Source of the DNA: Pseudomonas sp. SJZ079
GTDB lineage: Bacteria > Pseudomonadota > Gammaproteobacteria > Pseudomonadales > Pseudomonadaceae
Direction: 5' to 3'
Assembly (NCBI RefSeq): GCF_007993865.1
Contig: NZ_VIUH01000012.1
Span: 52,414 to 116,413, forward strand
DNA length: 64,000 nucleotides
Shown here: piece by piece, positions 26,574 to 36,659 of the stretch
How the letters are laid out: each line of letters begins with the position of its first letter
Numbering within the stretch: position 1 is the stretch's first letter
Program-made: the position numbers and the translations under genes
The notes under the pieces: model-generated
What the model was told of the DNA's origin: nothing
Seen by the model: only the letters and a program-made list of their open reading frames with translations
Database searches by the model: none

Positions 26574-26951
26574 GTCTAGATTCCGCAAGTAAGCGGCTCC
26601 TAGTATATAGAGGGGGGGCGCGGCACAATAGCGGGCTTATGACCGCCCGTGCCTTTGAGGAACTTTCTTAGTCTTTCAGGTTCCATAAACGGTCACCCAT
26701 AGAGGGGCACTGTCTGTTTGTCGTCTGCTTGAAAGCCCTGTGTGAGCTTTCCTGTAGTGGCCGGTGGACGATCTAAGATTATTGCGCAGCAGGGCCAGGG
26801 TCTTGGCTGCGTTATTCCGTGCGGGGCTGAAAGGGTTCTGCAGGAAGCTTGTTTTAAAAGGGGGAGAACTTTTGCGCAACGCCCAGGTCTATCTTGGCAA
26901 GCTGATTCGCTGGCAGGTGCTGCACCCCTTTGGGTTCAATGAGGAGTGTTC
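26574..26951. promoter_or_regulatory. nadB / algU divergent control region
   Basis: A 378-base spacer. It contains a clear AlgU-type promoter near algU (26866-26892) and a second GAACTT at 26660-26665 with a weaker TCCAT 16 bases downstream, a possible upstream AlgU promoter. In P. aeruginosa algU has several promoters, some AlgU-dependent and some housekeeping. No open frame is credible. Confidence 0.7.
26866..26892 (+). promoter_or_regulatory. AlgU-dependent (sigma-E type) promoter of algU
   Basis: GAACTT (26866-26871), 16 bases, then TCTAT (26888-26892). It matches the AlgU consensus GAACTT-N16/17-TCtgA and lies 60 bases before the algU start, as the autoregulatory P1 of P. aeruginosa algU does. 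Confidence 0.8.
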
Positions 26952-27533
26952 ATGCTAGCCCAGGATGAGGATCAGCAGCTGGTCGAGCGCGTACAGCGCG
27001 GAGACAAGCGAGCATTTGATCTGTTGGTGCTGAAGTATCAGCACAAAATTCTCGGGCTGATCGTGCGTTTCGTGCACGACAGCCATGAGGCCCAGGATGT
27101 GGCGCAGGAAGCCTTTATCAAGGCATACCGGGCGCTGGCTAATTTTCGCGGTGACAGTGCTTTTTATACCTGGCTGTACCGCATCGCCATCAATACGGCG
27201 AAGAACCACCTGGTGTCGCGAGGTCGGCGACCGCCAGACAGTGATGTAAGCGCTGAGAATGCGGAGTTCTATGAGGGCGATCACGCCCTCAAGGACATCG
27301 AGTCACCAGAACGAGCTTTACTGCGGGATGAGATCGAGGCCACCGTGCATCGCAGCATCCAGCAATTGCCAGAAGATTTGCGTACGGCCCTAACCTTGCG
27401 TGAATTTGATGGTCTCAGTTACGAGGACATTGCGAGCGTTATGCAGTGTCCGGTAGGCACCGTGCGTTCACGTATTTTTCGGGCGCGCGAGGCTATTGAT
27501 AAGTCTCTGCAGCCTTTGCTACAGGAAACCTAA
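26952..27533 (+). CDS. algU: Extracytoplasmic-function sigma factor AlgU (RpoE/sigma-22)
   Basis: A 193-residue ECF sigma factor. Region 2 lies at about residues 20-90 (FDLLVLKYQHKILGLIVRFV, DVAQEAFIKAYRALANFRG, FYTWLYRIAINTAKNHL). Region 4 lies at about 130-185 (LPEDLRTALTLREFDGLSYE, VGTVRSRIFRAREAID). It is near-identical to what I recall of P. aeruginosa AlgU. It directs the envelope-stress regulon and, in many species, alginate genes. It heads the algU-mucA-mucB-mucC-mucD operon, held inactive by MucA. Start ATG 26952 follows GAGGAG. Confidence 0.97.
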   Translation: MLAQDEDQQLVERVQRGDKRAFDLLVLKYQHKILGLIVRFVHDSHEAQDVAQEAFIKAYRALANFRGDSAFYTWLYRIAINTAKNHLVSRGRRPPDSDVSAENAEFYEGDHALKDIESPERALLRDEIEATVHRSIQQLPEDLRTALTLREFDGLSYEDIASVMQCPVGTVRSRIFRAREAIDKSLQPLLQET

Positions 27534-27564
27534 GACAGCGGCGACAGCCAAGAGAGGAACCGCA

Positions 27565-28155
27565 ATGAGTCGTGAAGCCCTACAGGAATCGCTGTCCGCG
27601 GTGATGGATAACGAAGCGGACGAGTTGGAATTACGGCGTGTGCTCGGCGCGAGTGACGACGCCGAGATGCTCGCCAAGTGGTCGCGCTACCAGATCGCTC
27701 GAGCGGTGATGCATAAAGAATTGCTGGAGCCGCGTCTGGATATTGCCTCGGCTGTCTCCGCTGCGTTGGCCGATGAAGCGGTACCGGTGGCGAACAAGGC
27801 GGTTCGTGGTCCGTGGCACGTTGTCGGTCGTCTGGCTGTGGCTGCCTCGGTAACGGTTGCCGTGTTGGCTGGCGTACGTTTGTATAATCAGGATGAAGTC
27901 ACGGGAGCTCAGATGGCGCAGCAAGCTGCTCAGCCAGCACTGACGACTCCGCAGATGCAGGGTCCAGCGATGCTGGCGGGCTTCAGTATCGACGGCGCGC
28001 AGCAGGCTTCCGCCCAGGCTGCTGGTGAGACTTCGTCGGGCTGGCATGAGCAACGGTTACCTGCTTACCTGCGCCAACACGCTCAACAGGCAGCGATGAA
28101 TGGTAACGAAAGTGCGCTGCCGTATGCGCGTGCGGCAAGTTTGGAAAGCCGTTAA
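27565..28155 (+). CDS. mucA: Anti-sigma factor MucA
   Basis: A 196-residue single-pass membrane protein. The N-terminal cytoplasmic domain (MSREALQESLSAVMDNEADE, about residues 1-80) binds AlgU. One helix at about 86-106 (VVGRLAVAASVTVAVLAGVRL) is followed by a Gln/Ala-rich periplasmic domain bound by MucB. Length and C-terminus appear intact, with no frameshift of the mucoid mucA22 type. Regulated proteolysis by AlgW-like and MucP-like proteases, encoded elsewhere, would release AlgU under envelope stress. Confidence 0.95.
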   Translation: MSREALQESLSAVMDNEADELELRRVLGASDDAEMLAKWSRYQIARAVMHKELLEPRLDIASAVSAALADEAVPVANKAVRGPWHVVGRLAVAASVTVAVLAGVRLYNQDEVTGAQMAQQAAQPALTTPQMQGPAMLAGFSIDGAQQASAQAAGETSSGWHEQRLPAYLRQHAQQAAMNGNESALPYARAASLESR

Positions 28156-28163
28156 GGAGACGC

Positions 28164-29117
28164 ATGCGCTTTATCCCGGTTACCTCCTTTATTCTCGGCA
28201 GTTGGCTGGCGTTTCCCGCCGTCGCTGCCGAAGCGCAAGATTGGCTGCAACGTTTGGCTGAAGCTGAGCGCAGCCAAAACTACCAAGGCACTTTCGTGTA
28301 TGAGCGTAATGGCAGCTTCTCCACCCACAGCATGTGGCATCGGGTGGAAGAGGGCGGTGTCGTGCGCGAGCGCCTTTTGCAGTTGGATGGTCCTGCGCAG
28401 GAGGTGCTGCGTGTCGATGGGCGTGCCGAGTGCGTCAGCGGTACTTTGTCCGATCAGGTAATCGATAGTCAGAGTTGGCCGGCGCGCGAGCTGAATGCCC
28501 AACAGTTGACGGAATGGTACGACCTGAAAGTCATCGGTGAATCCCGAGTGGCCGGGCGTGATGCCGTAGTGCTGGGGTTGCGGCCGCGCGATCAGCACCG
28601 CTATGGCGTTGAACTGCACCTGGATAGGGAGAGCGGTTTGCCGCTGAAGTCCCTGTTGTTAAACGACAAGGGGCAGTTACTCGAGCGCTTCCAGTTCACT
28701 CGCTTGGACGTTACTACGGTTCCGCCGGATGAGGCGTTGCAGCCGAGTGCAAAGTGCCGTCCGGTGCGGGTGACTGAGACGAAGGTCTCCGACGCGCAGA
28801 CTTGGCGCTCCGATTGGCTGCCACCAGGTTTTGTTTTGAGCCGAACGACCCTGCGACGTAGTCCTGCTTCGGATGAGCAAGTAGCGTGCTTGTTGTATGA
28901 CGACGGACTGGCGCGTTTTTCCGTGTTCATGGAGCCGCTGCGTGGTGCTACGGTCGAGGATGCGCGCAGCCAGTTAGGGCCGACCGCTGCGGTTTCCCGG
29001 CGTCTGTCGACCGGCGACGGCGATGTGATGGTCACGGTAGTCGGTGAGATTCCGTTGGGTACCGCCGAGCGGGTCGCCTTGTCGATGCGCGCAGCCGCTG
29101 AGCAGGTCACACCATGA
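28164..29117 (+). CDS. mucB: Periplasmic AlgU regulator MucB (RseB family)
   Basis: A 317-residue secreted protein with signal peptide cleavage near PAVAAEAQD. The RseB/MucB lipoprotein-localisation-like N-terminal domain shows NYQGTFVYERNGSFSTHSM, and the smaller C-terminal domain shows SDWLPPGFVLSRTTLRR. It binds the periplasmic part of MucA and shields it from proteolysis; in the family, lipid or LPS intermediates relieve this. The start is 8 bases after mucA, and its stop overlaps mucC by 4 bases. Confidence 0.94.
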   Translation: MRFIPVTSFILGSWLAFPAVAAEAQDWLQRLAEAERSQNYQGTFVYERNGSFSTHSMWHRVEEGGVVRERLLQLDGPAQEVLRVDGRAECVSGTLSDQVIDSQSWPARELNAQQLTEWYDLKVIGESRVAGRDAVVLGLRPRDQHRYGVELHLDRESGLPLKSLLLNDKGQLLERFQFTRLDVTTVPPDEALQPSAKCRPVRVTETKVSDAQTWRSDWLPPGFVLSRTTLRRSPASDEQVACLLYDDGLARFSVFMEPLRGATVEDARSQLGPTAAVSRRLSTGDGDVMVTVVGEIPLGTAERVALSMRAAAEQVTP

Positions 29118-29569
29118 TTGAAGAGCAGGGACGGGTGGTGGCTGTCGAGCCAGGTGCCGTTTGGGTCGAGACCCTGCGCAAGAGTACCTGCTCCAGTTGC
29201 TCGGCGAATGCGGGTTGCGGTCAGGGTTTGCTGGATAAGCTGGGCGTAAGCGGTCGACGTGGTTATGTGCGCGCGCTGTGCGATTTGCAGCTAGCGGTCG
29301 GGGATGGTGTGGTGCTCGGCGTGCGCGAGGATTTGTTGGTGCGTGGCTCGCTACTGGTTTACCTGTTCCCCCTGTTAGGCTTGTTCGCGTCTGCGCTGCT
29401 GGCGGAGCAACTGGGTTTGGCCGAGCCGCTGGTAATTTTGGCCAGCTTTCTAGGCTTTGCTGCATCCTGGTTTGGGGTGCGCTGGCGCAGCGTTCGCACC
29501 GCGAGCGATCCGGCCTTGCAGCCGGTGGTGTTGCGCGCTTTGCTGGTAGGTGCTGCGGGCTTATTTTAA
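29114..29569 (+). CDS. mucC: MucC, RseC-family membrane protein
   Basis: A 151-residue protein with a cysteine-rich cytoplasmic start (STCSSCSANAGCGQG, four Cys, about residues 20-34) and two membrane helices at about 75-115 (RGSLLVYLFPLLGLFASAL; PLVILASFLGFAASWFGV). This is the RseC/MucC layout. The four cysteines could bind an Fe-S cluster or act in redox sensing; the function is poorly defined, and effects on alginate and SoxR reduction (RseC) are reported for relatives. It is coupled to mucB by a 4-base overlap. Confidence 0.9.
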   Translation: MIEEQGRVVAVEPGAVWVETLRKSTCSSCSANAGCGQGLLDKLGVSGRRGYVRALCDLQLAVGDGVVLGVREDLLVRGSLLVYLFPLLGLFASALLAEQLGLAEPLVILASFLGFAASWFGVRWRSVRTASDPALQPVVLRALLVGAAGLF

Positions 29570-29599
29570 GTCTTTTGCTGGTTCTGAATGGGGAGTTGT

Positions 29600-31036
29600 A
29601 TGTCGATGCCTAGTCTGAAACAAACTTTTTCCGCGTTGCTTGCAGTTTTATTGTTGGGACAGGTGGTTGCTGCGCAGGCGGATTTGCCGGAGTTTACCGA
29701 GCTGGTCGAACAAGCCTCGCCTGCAGTGGTAAATATCAGTACGCGGCAGAAGATTCCCGAGCGTGTGGCGACTGCCGACGGTCAGCTGACCATCCCCGAT
29801 CTGGAAGGCCTGCCGCCGATGTTTCGCGAGTTCTTCGAGCGCAATATGCCACAGGTACCGCGTGCCCCTGGCGGTGGACGTCAGCGAGAGGCGCAGTCGC
29901 TGGGCTCGGGCTTCATCATTTCGGCCGATGGCTATGTGCTGACCAATAACCATGTGATCGCCGATGCCGATGAAATCATTGTGCGCTTGTCTGATCGCAG
30001 CGAGTTGGAAGCCAAGCTGGTCGGCACTGATCCGCGCAGCGATGTGGCTTTGCTGAAAATCGAAGGCAAAGACTTGCCGACCGTCAAGATAGGCAAATCC
30101 GAGGATCTGAAGGTCGGAGAATGGGTTTTGGCGATTGGTTCGCCGTTCGGTTTCGATCATTCGGTGACTGCCGGTATCGTCAGTGCCAAGGGACGTAGCC
30201 TGCCCAGTGAAAGCTATGTGCCGTTCATTCAGACCGATGTGGCGATCAATCCAGGTAACTCCGGCGGCCCGCTGTTCAACCTGGCGGGTGAAGTAGTGGG
30301 GATCAACTCACAGATTTTTACCCGCTCCGGCGGTTTCATGGGGCTGTCCTTCGCCATTCCGATGAGCGTTGCAATGGATGTGGCCGATCAGCTCAAGGCC
30401 AGCGGCAAGGTCAGTCGCGGCTGGCTGGGTGTGGTCATCCAGGAAGTGAACAAGGACCTTGCCGAGTCTTTCGGGCTGGATAAGCCTGCCGGTGCGTTGG
30501 TCGCTCAGGTGCTTGAGGGTGGTCCTGCTGCCAAGGGCGGCCTGCAGGTGGGCGATGTGATTCTCAACCTGAATGGCCAGCCGATCATCATGTCGGCGGA
30601 TCTGCCGCATCTGGTCGGGAGGCTGAAGCCTGGTAGCAAGGCCGAGCTGGACGTAGTGCGCGACGGTGCCCGCAAGAAGCTGCAGGTGGCCATCGCCGCT
30701 CTGCCGGAGGAAGGTGAGGAGCTGGCGGGTATCGAAGGCCCAGGCGTGGAGCGCAGCAGCAATCGCCTGGGGGTCAAGGTAGTTGAGCTGACGGAAGAGC
30801 AGAAGAAAGGCCTCGACCTGAAAGGCGGCGTGGTGATCAAGGAAGTGCTGGATGGTCCGGCTGCGATGATTGGTCTGCGTCCGGGCGATGTGATCACCCA
30901 TCTGAACAATCAGGCGATCGATTCGGCGAAAACATTCACTCAGGTGGCGCAGGACTTGCCGAGAAATCGTTCGGTTTCGATGCGTGTGTTGCGGCAAGGG
31001 CGCGCCAGTTTCATTACCTTCAAATTGGCGGAGTAA
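29600..31036 (+). CDS. mucD: Periplasmic serine protease MucD (DegP/HtrA family)
   Basis: A 478-residue HtrA protease. The signal peptide ends near VVAAQADLP. The trypsin-like domain carries His118 (TNNHVIADAD), Asp148 (DPRSDVALLK) and Ser221 (NPGNSGGPL). Two PDZ domains follow at about residues 260-355 and 385-470 (GWLGVVIQEVNKDLAESFGL; GVVIKEVLDGPAAMIGLRPG). It degrades misfolded envelope proteins and dampens AlgU activation. Three in-frame ATGs lie at 29588, 29600 and 29606; 29600 is chosen because GGGGAG (29590-29595) would lie inside the longest version. A strong terminator follows. Confidence 0.95.
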   Translation: MSMPSLKQTFSALLAVLLLGQVVAAQADLPEFTELVEQASPAVVNISTRQKIPERVATADGQLTIPDLEGLPPMFREFFERNMPQVPRAPGGGRQREAQSLGSGFIISADGYVLTNNHVIADADEIIVRLSDRSELEAKLVGTDPRSDVALLKIEGKDLPTVKIGKSEDLKVGEWVLAIGSPFGFDHSVTAGIVSAKGRSLPSESYVPFIQTDVAINPGNSGGPLFNLAGEVVGINSQIFTRSGGFMGLSFAIPMSVAMDVADQLKASGKVSRGWLGVVIQEVNKDLAESFGLDKPAGALVAQVLEGGPAAKGGLQVGDVILNLNGQPIIMSADLPHLVGRLKPGSKAELDVVRDGARKKLQVAIAALPEEGEELAGIEGPGVERSSNRLGVKVVELTEEQKKGLDLKGGVVIKEVLDGPAAMIGLRPGDVITHLNNQAIDSAKTFTQVAQDLPRNRSVSMRVLRQGRASFITFKLAE

Positions 31037-31050
31037 ATCGCTCAAGCGCG

Positions 31051-31078
31051 AAAAAGGGCGATCTGGATCGCCCTTTTT
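31051..31078 (+). terminator. Terminator of the algU-mucABCD operon
   Basis: AAAAAGGGCGAT-CTGG-ATCGCCCTTTTT is a 12-base perfect stem with a tetraloop, and its 3' arm ends in five T residues. It starts 15 bases after the mucD stop. Confidence 0.9.
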
Positions 31079-31185
31079 CATGGCTGCCAATTGGCGCCTG
31101 GGCGTGACGCGTGCGACGCCTATCGGGTACACTTCCCGGCTATTTTCGGCGGGCAGTTGCCTGCGGCCTTTTCGAGTGCTGTCCT

Positions 31186-32985
31186 GTGAGTGACCTGAGT
31201 CATATCCGCAATTTCTCCATCATCGCCCATATCGATCATGGCAAGTCCACCCTGGCTGACCGCTTCATCCAGATGTGTGGTGGCTTGTCCGAGCGCGAAA
31301 TGGAAGCCCAGGTGCTGGACTCCATGGACCTGGAACGTGAGCGCGGTATCACCATCAAGGCGCACAGCGTCACCCTGTATTACAAAGCGCTGGACGGCAA
31401 AACCTACCAGTTGAACTTCATCGACACCCCCGGTCACGTCGACTTCACCTATGAAGTCAGCCGCTCACTGGCCGCCTGCGAAGGCGCCTTGCTGGTGGTC
31501 GATGCCGGCCAGGGCGTCGAGGCACAATCGGTGGCCAACTGCTACACCGCCATCGAGCAGGGCCTCGAAGTCATGCCTGTGCTGAACAAGATCGACCTGC
31601 CGCAGGCCGATCCTGATCGCGTCAAAGAAGAAATCGAAAAAATCATCGGCATCGATGCTACTGATGCCGTGACCTGCAGTGCCAAGACGGGCCTGGGTGT
31701 CGACGAAGTGCTGGAGCGCCTGGTTCACACCATTCCAGCGCCAACTGGGAATATCGAAGATCCGTTGCAAGCGTTGATCATCGACTCCTGGTTCGACAAC
31801 TATCTGGGCGTTGTCTCCCTGGTTCGCGTGCGTCATGGGCGGATCAAGAAGGGCGATAAAGTGCTGGTTAAATCCACCGGCAAGATTCATCTGGTGGACA
31901 GCGTCGGCGTATTCAATCCTAAGCACAGCGCCACGGTTGACCTGAAAGCCGGTGAAGTAGGCTTCATTATCGCCGGCATCAAGGACATTCACGGTGCGCC
32001 AGTGGGCGACACCCTGACCCTGAGCTCGACGCCGGATGTCGAAGTGCTGCCAGGCTTCAAGCGCATCCAACCGCAGGTTTATGCGGGCCTGTTCCCGGTC
32101 AGCTCCGACGACTTCGAAGACTTCCGTGAGGCGCTGCAAAAACTCACGCTGAACGATTCCTCGTTGCAGTACACCCCGGAAAGCTCCGATGCGCTGGGCT
32201 TTGGCTTCCGCTGTGGTTTCCTCGGCATGCTGCACATGGAGATTATCCAGGAGCGGCTTGAGCGCGAGTACGACCTCGACCTGATCACCACCGCGCCGAC
32301 AGTGATTTTCGAGCTGGTGCTCAAGACCGGTGAAACGATTTATGTCGATAACCCGTCCAAGCTGCCGGATGTGTCGAGCATCGAAGATATGCGCGAGCCT
32401 ATCGTCCGGGCCAGCATTCTGGTGCCGCAGGAACACTTGGGTAACGTCATCACCCTGTGTATCGAAAAGCGCGGTGTACAGCATGACATGCTGTTTCTGG
32501 GGTCCCAGGTACAGGTGACCTATGACTTGCCGATGAACGAAGTGGTCCTCGACTTCTTCGACCGTCTGAAGTCGACCAGCCGTGGATATGCCTCGCTGGA
32601 CTACCACTTCGATCGTTATCAGTCAGCTAACCTGGTCAAGCTGGATGTGCTGATCAACGGCGAAAAAGTCGACGCCCTGGCGTTGATCGTGCACCGCGAC
32701 AACGCCAACTACAAAGGTCGTGCGTTGACCGAGAAGATGAAAGAGCTGATTCCGCGGCAGATGTTCGACGTGGCAATCCAGGCCGCCATTGGCGGGCAGA
32801 TTGTGGCGCGAACGACCGTCAAGGCGCTGCGCAAGAACGTATTGGCCAAGTGCTACGGTGGCGACGTGAGCCGTAAGCGCAAGCTGTTGGAAAAACAGAA
32901 GGCCGGTAAAAAGCGGATGAAGCAAGTCGGTAACGTGGAAATTCCACAAGAAGCCTTCCTTGCGGTACTCAGGTTGGATAGTTAG
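31186..32985 (+). CDS. lepA: Elongation factor 4 (LepA)
   Basis: A 599-residue translational GTPase related to EF-G, acting on ribosomes under ionic or cold stress. G1 AHIDHGKST is at about residues 15-23, the switch region [12 protein letters not shown] follows, with G3 DTPGHVDF and G4 NKIDLP; the LepA-specific C-terminal domain ends [19 protein letters not shown]. Start GTG 31186 ([10 protein letters not shown]) matches the family N-terminus. lepB begins 5 bases after the stop. Confidence 0.96.
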   Translation: MSDLSHIRNFSIIAHIDHGKSTLADRFIQMCGGLSEREMEAQVLDSMDLERERGITIKAHSVTLYYKALDGKTYQLNFIDTPGHVDFTYEVSRSLAACEGALLVVDAGQGVEAQSVANCYTAIEQGLEVMPVLNKIDLPQADPDRVKEEIEKIIGIDATDAVTCSAKTGLGVDEVLERLVHTIPAPTGNIEDPLQALIIDSWFDNYLGVVSLVRVRHGRIKKGDKVLVKSTGKIHLVDSVGVFNPKHSATVDLKAGEVGFIIAGIKDIHGAPVGDTLTLSSTPDVEVLPGFKRIQPQVYAGLFPVSSDDFEDFREALQKLTLNDSSLQYTPESSDALGFGFRCGFLGMLHMEIIQERLEREYDLDLITTAPTVIFELVLKTGETIYVDNPSKLPDVSSIEDMREPIVRASILVPQEHLGNVITLCIEKRGVQHDMLFLGSQVQVTYDLPMNEVVLDFFDRLKSTSRGYASLDYHFDRYQSANLVKLDVLINGEKVDALALIVHRDNANYKGRALTEKMKELIPRQMFDVAIQAAIGGQIVARTTVKALRKNVLAKCYGGDVSRKRKLLEKQKAGKKRMKQVGNVEIPQEAFLAVLRLDS

Positions 32986-32990
32986 GTCCT

Positions 32991-33845
32991 ATGTCACTAA
33001 ATTTCCCGCTGTTGCTGGTCATCGCTGTCGCCGTGTGCGGCATGCTGGCGCTGTTCGATTTGATCTTTCTGGCCCCGCGTCGTCGCGCGGCCATTGCCAA
33101 TTACCATGGTCAGGTCAGCGAGCCAGACGAGGCCGTGGTCGATCAATTGAACAAAGAACCGCTGTTGGTCGAGTACGGCAAGTCGTTCTTTCCGGTGCTG
33201 GCGATCGTGCTGGTGCTGCGCTCCTTTCTGGTCGAGCCGTTCCAGATTCCATCCGGCTCGATGAAGCCGACCCTGGAGGTCGGTGACTTCATCCTGGTCA
33301 ACAAGTTTGCCTACGGCATTCGTTTGCCAGTACTGGACACCAAGGTGATCGAGGTGGACGAGCCGCAGCGCGGCGATGTCATGGTGTTCCGCTACCCGAG
33401 CGACCCGAACATCAACTACATCAAGCGCGTGGTCGGTTTGGCTGGCGATCATCTTCGCTACACCAGCGACAAGCGTCTGTTCATCAACGATCGGCCAGTC
33501 GCCCAGCAATTGATTGGTGAGGAGCCGGGCAGCCTCGGCAGCGCCATGCTCTATAACGAGCAGTTGGGTGAAGCCGAGCATCTGATCCGCAAGGAAATGA
33601 ATCGTTACCGCATCGAGCCTGGGCGTGAGTGGGTGGTGCCGCAGGGCTACTACTTCATGATGGGCGACAATCGCGACAACTCCAACGATAGCCGCTATTG
33701 GGACGATCGAAATATCCCCAAGCCCTTGCTGGGCATGGTGCCGGACAAGAATATCGTCGGCAAAGCCTTCGCCATCTGGATGAGCTGGCCGGAGCCCAAG
33801 TTGCGCAACCTGCCGAATCTCGCGCGCGTCGGCTTGATCCACTGA
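32991..33845 (+). CDS. lepB: Signal peptidase I
   Basis: A 284-residue inner-membrane protease that removes signal peptides. Two N-terminal helices (about residues 5-27 and 66-82) are followed by the catalytic Ser90 in IPSGSMKPTL and Lys145 in NYIKRVVGLAGD. Box E MMGDNRDNSNDSRYW is at about residue 220. The lepA-lepB pairing is the standard order. Confidence 0.96.
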   Translation: MSLNFPLLLVIAVAVCGMLALFDLIFLAPRRRAAIANYHGQVSEPDEAVVDQLNKEPLLVEYGKSFFPVLAIVLVLRSFLVEPFQIPSGSMKPTLEVGDFILVNKFAYGIRLPVLDTKVIEVDEPQRGDVMVFRYPSDPNINYIKRVVGLAGDHLRYTSDKRLFINDRPVAQQLIGEEPGSLGSAMLYNEQLGEAEHLIRKEMNRYRIEPGREWVVPQGYYFMMGDNRDNSNDSRYWDDRNIPKPLLGMVPDKNIVGKAFAIWMSWPEPKLRNLPNLARVGLIH

Positions 33846-33950
33846 CGTTCCAGCTATTTTGCGACGCTGTTCAATACGGCGTCGCAGGCTATATATAGTC
33901 TTGTCTCGGGCCCATAGGGCTCTTACATAACATCGAACTTGGGGTCAATT

Positions 33951-34328
33951 ATGACATTTGCACGTTCGCAAAAAGGCTTGTCGGTCCTTGGCTGGCTAAT
34001 GGCGCTGGCGCTCGTGGCGTTCGTCGCCAGCGCCGCATTCAAGATGCTGCCGCATTACCTCGACTATATGTCGATGGAGAAGATCATTACCTCGGTCGAG
34101 ACTGACAAGGCCGCGGAAATAAAAAGCGTGGGTGAGTTTTACGGCCATGTCAGCAAGGGTATGGAAGTCAACAGCATCCGCGACTTGAGACTGCAGGAAG
34201 TGCTCAAGGTGAAACTCGAGAACAATGAGTTTCGTGCCCATCTGAAGTACGAGGTGCGTGAGCCGTTGATCCAGAACCTCGATCTGGTGGCGCGTTTCGA
34301 CAAAGAATATCGCGTGCGCATGCCGTGA
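33951..34328 (+). CDS. DUF4845 membrane protein
   Basis: A 125-residue protein with a type IV pilin-like N-terminal helix at about residues 8-30 ([20 protein letters not shown]) and a short soluble domain. This matches the DUF4845 family, always found between lepB and rnc in gammaproteobacteria. The function is unknown. Start ATG 33951 is chosen over an upstream TTG because the helix begins soon after. The stop overlaps the rnc start by 4 bases. Confidence 0.85.
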   Translation: MTFARSQKGLSVLGWLMALALVAFVASAAFKMLPHYLDYMSMEKIITSVETDKAAEIKSVGEFYGHVSKGMEVNSIRDLRLQEVLKVKLENNEFRAHLKYEVREPLIQNLDLVARFDKEYRVRMP

Positions 34329-35014
34329 CTGCTTCGTTAGGCCGCCTCGAGCGACAGCTCGGTTATAGCTTCAAAGACCAGGACCTGATGGTCCTGGCGT
34401 TGACCCATCGCAGTTTCGCCGGACGCAATAATGAGCGTCTGGAGTTCCTCGGTGATGCCATCCTCAACTTCGTCGCCGGTGAGGCGTTGTTCGAGCGCTT
34501 TCCGCAGGCCCGCGAAGGCCAGTTGTCGCGTTTGCGCGCCCGTCTGGTCAAGGGCGAAACCCTGGCCATACTGGCGCGCGGTTTCGACTTGGGCGAATAC
34601 CTGCGCCTGGGTTCGGGTGAACTGAAGAGCGGGGGTTTTCGCCGCGAATCGATTCTCGCCGATGCGCTGGAAGCCTTGATCGGTGCGATCTATCTGGATG
34701 CCGGTATGGAAGCGGCTCGTGATCGGGTGCTGGCCTGGCTGACCAATGAGTTCGACAGCTTGACCCTGGTCGATACCAACAAGGATCCGAAAACCCGCCT
34801 GCAGGAGTTTCTGCAATCGCGGGCCAGTGACCTGCCGCGTTATGAAGTGGTGGATATCCAGGGCGAACCGCATTGCCGGACCTTCGTCGTCGAATGCCAA
34901 ATCGCCCTATTGAATGACAAGACCCTGGGACAGGGCGCCAGCCGTCGGATTGCCGAACAGGTTGCCGCGGCCGCTGCCTTGATTGCCCTGGGTGTGGAGA
35001 ATAGCCATGACTGA
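34325..35014 (+). CDS. rnc: Ribonuclease III
   Basis: A 229-residue double-strand-specific RNase that processes rRNA and some mRNAs. The catalytic signature [14 protein letters not shown] is at about residues 36-49, the metal-binding [15 protein letters not shown] at about 114-128, and the C-terminal double-stranded-RNA-binding domain at about 155-225 ([31 protein letters not shown]). Start GTG 34325 overlaps the DUF4845 gene; era starts inside its 3' end. Confidence 0.96.
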   Translation: MTASLGRLERQLGYSFKDQDLMVLALTHRSFAGRNNERLEFLGDAILNFVAGEALFERFPQAREGQLSRLRARLVKGETLAILARGFDLGEYLRLGSGELKSGGFRRESILADALEALIGAIYLDAGMEAARDRVLAWLTNEFDSLTLVDTNKDPKTRLQEFLQSRASDLPRYEVVDIQGEPHCRTFVVECQIALLNDKTLGQGASRRIAEQVAAAAALIALGVENSHD

Positions 35015-35909
35015 TTCACCTGTAACACGCTGTGGCTATGTCGCCATCGTTGGCCGGCCCAACGTGGGCAAGTCGACGCTGCTCAACCACATCCTCGGGC
35101 AAAAACTGGCGATCACCTCGCGCAAGCCGCAGACCACCCGGCACAACATGCTCGGGATCAAGACCGAGGCTGAAGTGCAGGCGATCTATGTCGACACCCC
35201 CGGCTTGCACAAGAACAACGAGAAAGCCCTCAATCGCTATATGAACAAGAACGCCTCGTCGGCCTTGAAAGATGTCGACGTGGTGATCTTCGTGGTTGAT
35301 CGCACCCGTTGGACCGACGAAGACCAGATGGTTCTGGAGCGCGTGCAGTACGTGCAGGGGCCGGTGATCCTGGCGATCAACAAGACCGACCGTCTCGAAG
35401 ACAAAGCCGACCTGATGCCGCATCTGGAATGGCTGGCCGAGCAACTGCCGAAAGCGGAGATCGTACCGATCTCGGCCCAGCATGGGCACAACCTCGATAC
35501 CCTGGAAAAACTGGTGGGTGAGCGCTTGCCGGAAGGCGTGCACTTCTTCCCGGAAGACCAGGTCACCGACCGCTCCAGCCGCTTCTTTGCCGCCGAACTG
35601 GTGCGCGAGAAGGTCATGCGTCAGTTGGGGGCCGAGCTGCCCTACCAGATCACCGTAGAGATCGAAGAATTCAAGCGCGATGGACGCATCCTGCACATTC
35701 ATGCGCTGATCCTGGTCGAGCGTGATGGGCAGAAGAAAATCATCATCGGCGACAAGGGCGAGCGGATCAAACGCATCGGCCAGGAGGCGCGCAAGGACAT
35801 GGAAGTGATGTTCGACTCCAAAGTCATGCTCAATCTCTGGGTCAAGGTCAAAAGCGGTTGGTCGGATGACGAGCGCGCCCTGCGTTCGCTGGGTTACGAC
35901 AACATTTAA
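35007..35909 (+). CDS. era: GTPase Era
   Basis: A 300-residue GTPase that binds 16S rRNA and assists 30S assembly. G1 [13 protein letters not shown] is at about residues 15-27, followed by the effector [10 protein letters not shown]3 DTPGLH, G4 NKTDRL and a C-terminal KH domain ([20 protein letters not shown]). Start ATG 35007 overlaps rnc by 8 bases, the usual rnc-era coupling. Confidence 0.96.
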   Translation: MTDSPVTRCGYVAIVGRPNVGKSTLLNHILGQKLAITSRKPQTTRHNMLGIKTEAEVQAIYVDTPGLHKNNEKALNRYMNKNASSALKDVDVVIFVVDRTRWTDEDQMVLERVQYVQGPVILAINKTDRLEDKADLMPHLEWLAEQLPKAEIVPISAQHGHNLDTLEKLVGERLPEGVHFFPEDQVTDRSSRFFAAELVREKVMRQLGAELPYQITVEIEEFKRDGRILHIHALILVERDGQKKIIIGDKGERIKRIGQEARKDMEVMFDSKVMLNLWVKVKSGWSDDERALRSLGYDNI

Positions 35910-35960
35910 GCTGCGCTCGGGCGCAGTCCATGCGCCCGCCACCCAGGAAACCCGCTCGCC

Positions 35961-36659
35961 ATGCTTGCGCTAAGCCAGCCAGCCTATGTCCTGCACAGTC
36001 GTGCCTACCGGGAAAGCAGCGCCTTGGTGGACTTCCTTACCCCACAAGGTCGCCTGCGTGCGGTGCTGCGTGGCGCGCGCGGTAAAGCCGGCACCTTGGC
36101 GCGTCCCTTCGTGCCGCTGGACGTGGAGTTTCGCGGTCGTGGTGAGCTTAAAACCGTGGGACGCCTCGAGGCTGCGGGCATTCCCAACCTGCTCAGCGGC
36201 GACGCGCTGTTCAGTGGCATCTACCTGAACGAATTGCTGATCCGTTTGTTGCCGGCGGAAGACCCGCACCCGGCGATTTTCGACCACTACGCCATGAGTG
36301 TGCTGGCACTGGCCCAGGGGCGTGCGCTGGAACCCTTGTTGCGCGCTTTCGAGTGGCGTTTGCTGGATGAGCTGGGCTATGGTTTCGCCCTGGATCTGGA
36401 CCTCAACGGCCAGCCCGTGGTGGCGGGTGGTTTGTACCGACTGCAGACCGATAGCGGCCTGGTGCCGGTCGGGCAGTTGCAGCCTGGGGTATTTCAGGGT
36501 GCCGAACTGCTGGCGATGGCCGAAGCCGACTGGAGCGTGCCCGGCGCGCTGGCGGCGGCCAAGCGTTTGATGCGCCAGGCCATGGCCCCGCATTTAGGCG
36601 GTCGACCTCTGGTCAGCCGTGAACTGTTTATGACCTTTAAGGAGCCGACCCATGACTGA
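35961..36659 (+). CDS. recO: DNA repair protein RecO
   Basis: A 232-residue recombination mediator that loads RecA with RecR and anneals SSB-coated DNA. The N-terminal OB fold ([32 protein letters not shown]) is followed by a helical C-terminal domain. No zinc-binding cysteine cluster is present, as usual for Pseudomonas RecO. It follows era by 51 bases and overlaps pdxJ by 8. Confidence 0.93.
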   Translation: MLALSQPAYVLHSRAYRESSALVDFLTPQGRLRAVLRGARGKAGTLARPFVPLDVEFRGRGELKTVGRLEAAGIPNLLSGDALFSGIYLNELLIRLLPAEDPHPAIFDHYAMSVLALAQGRALEPLLRAFEWRLLDELGYGFALDLDLNGQPVVAGGLYRLQTDSGLVPVGQLQPGVFQGAELLAMAEADWSVPGALAAAKRLMRQAMAPHLGGRPLVSRELFMTFKEPTHD

